Made by a program: the position numbers and the translations under genes. Below are positions 62,557 to 64,000 of a DNA stretch of 64,000 nucleotides, piece by piece. The DNA is taken from the NCBI GenBank assembly GCA_944989445.1, contig CALYLW010000329.1, positions 276,510 to 340,509 of the forward strand. The letters run 5' to 3'. The notes under the pieces were generated by a model. The model saw only the letters and a list, made by a program, of their open reading frames with translations. It ran no database searches and was not told the origin of the DNA. The first letter of the stretch is position 1; every line of letters begins with the position of its first letter. The stretch is from Ampullaceana balthica. Taxonomy: Eukaryota > Mollusca > Gastropoda > Lymnaeidae.

Positions 62557-63072
62557 GTAGGGTCTCTGGAAACACCACGGTTGGGGGGTGGGGGAGTTGT
62601 AGGGTCTCTGGAAAGACCGCGGTGTGGGGGGGAGGTAGGGTCTCTGGACACGGGTGTCTCTGGACACACCACGGTTGGGGGGGGGGAGGTAGGGTCTCTG
62701 GAAAGACCGCGGTGTGGGGGAGGTAGGGTCTCTGGAAAGACCACGGTGTGGGGGGTAGGGTCTCTGGACACACCACGGTTGGGGGGGAGGTAGGTTCTCT
62801 GGAAACACCACGGATGGGGGGGGAGGTAGGGTCTCTGGAAAGACCGCGGTGTGGGGGGGAGGTAGGGGTCTCTGGAAAGACCGCGGTGTGGGGGAGGAGG
62901 TAGGGTCTCTGGAAAGACCACGGTGTTGGGGGGAGGTAGGGTCTCTGGAAAGACCGCGGTGTGGGGGGGGGGAGGTAGGGTCTCTGAACATACCGTGGTG
63001 TGGGGGGGGTAGGGTCTCTAGACAGACCACGGTGGGGGGGGGGAAGTAGGGTCTCTGGACAGACGGGGGTGG
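62557..63072. repeat. G-rich ~35-bp minisatellite, 15 copies
   Basis: Each unit has GTAGGGTCTCTGGAAAGACC (or GGACACACC), CGCGGT or ACGGT, then a run of five to nine G. I count 15 TCTCT-containing units. The minus strand gives artificial Pro-rich frames (PPHRGLSRDPTSP). The regular G runs make quadruplex formation possible. Confidence 0.95.
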
Positions 63073-64000
63073 TTAATGTAGTGATGTCCTTCCATGAACT
63101 TCACATGTCACCCTGCGCTTATTCCCGTCCTTGGAGGGCTTTGTTGCTAGTAAAGAATAAAAGAAAATTCAATTGTGTGTAATCGTGTGTGAGACTAGGT
63201 GAAACGGTGCGTGGCGTCAACTTTTTTTCGGTGGCAATTTTTCGTTGGAACTCGCTTGTCAAAGACGAGAAAATACATTTAAAAAAATTGGATTGATGAC
63301 TTAATAACAATTCAAATAATTAACGAACAATCAAATTTAATTAAAGCTGTGGCCCGATAGATTGCTATTTTTTTTAAAAAAAATAACAGACTCCATATTG
63401 TTCCTCGATGGAATACTCTCTGTGGATTTCCACTTGATCGGTCTCAGAGGCGACGCCGATGTGTTTCGATTGAGTGTGATGTGAGCATATCTGATAACTG
63501 CAGGGGGCGGGGGGGATCTCAAGTGGAAACAGTCGTTACAGAATCTGCGCAACCCCTCCGGCCCCGCATCTAGGGCACCCTGTCGCTCTCGAGGTCCTGT
63601 TGGGAACGAGAGCCCCCGAGAGCCAGGAAGACCCATTAACTAAATACTGCCTGGCACTTGAGCTATTAACTCCCCTTTGACCGGACCGCATGAGTAAAGA
63701 CATCGGCCATTACTTCACTGTTACAGATAAACACCGCGCTCATAAACCGAGCCATCTGCCGAGGGCAGAAGTGTCCGGCCCTGTACGCTGACTCCACGGT
63801 CTGTCTTTGAAGCACTTATCGCAGCACAAGGATTGTTTGTTGTCTGAATCCGTAAACCGTACTTGTCAGACCTGACCAGGGGCGGCCCTGGTGGTCCTTA
63901 ATTGTGGGGGTCCACGTGTTGCCAGGGTGTAAATTTGCACAAGTGCGCACCTCGGTTCGCGCTAACAGTTAAACAAACAAGTTTTACGATCTCGTTATGG
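63073..64000. other. Intronic spacer to window end; right part GC-balanced
   Basis: From about 63410 the sequence is balanced in composition and looks single-copy, with AT-rich spacer before that. No exon signal recognised. The window ends without a right boundary to the intron. Confidence 0.35.

Noticed and set aside
62485..63030. Proline-rich repeat protein on the minus strand
   Set aside because: Minus-strand reading of the G-rich minisatellite, open in two frames with no start context.

Overview
This is eukaryotic nuclear DNA, and the content points to an invertebrate animal. It has spliced genes with GT/AG signals, a very large extracellular-matrix gene of the FRAS1/FREM family, tRNA-derived SINEs, a non-LTR retrotransposon remnant, many hAT-type miniature elements, and long arrays of simple and tandem repeats. 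A mollusc or other lophotrochozoan is my best guess. That is an inference from overall character, because no sequence here fixes the species.

Only two protein-coding loci are convincing. On the minus strand, 837-2508 is the terminal exon of a type II membrane glycosyltransferase resembling fucosyltransferases. It has a 3' splice site at its start, a membrane anchor, a stem and a C-terminal catalytic region. One extra base within 2287-2342 breaks the frame between anchor and catalytic region. On the plus strand, 10380-15351 is one 4,972-bp exon holding the signal peptide, N-terminal domain and about eleven and a half CSPG repeats of a FREM2-like basement-membrane protein. It ends at a clear GTAAGT donor in phase 1. 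The remaining CSPG half-repeat and the expected Calx-beta domains and membrane anchor are not in the window.

Layout: 1-836, a SINE, a hAT miniature element and the 3' flank of the glycosyltransferase; 2513-3950, several copies of one dispersed repeat; 3950-9840, AT-rich DNA with a 57-bp minisatellite and a second SINE; 9840-10379, the probable FREM2-like promoter and leader; 15352-64000, most likely the large first intron of the FREM2-like gene. No further exon was recognised there. The intron contains at least eight miniature transposons of hAT type, five of them with matching or near-matching 8-bp target duplications when the related copy at the window start is included. It also holds a SINE nested inside another inverted-repeat element, a LINE 3' fragment, about ten minisatellites and many microsatellites.

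The two genes are divergently oriented and do not form a functional unit. I found no evidence of a new multi-gene system. The observations most worth following up are the frameshift in the glycosyltransferase, the giant FREM2-like exon with two RGD tripeptides, the datable hAT elements, the SINE nesting, and a minisatellite made largely of perfect CRE palindromes (TGACGTCA).
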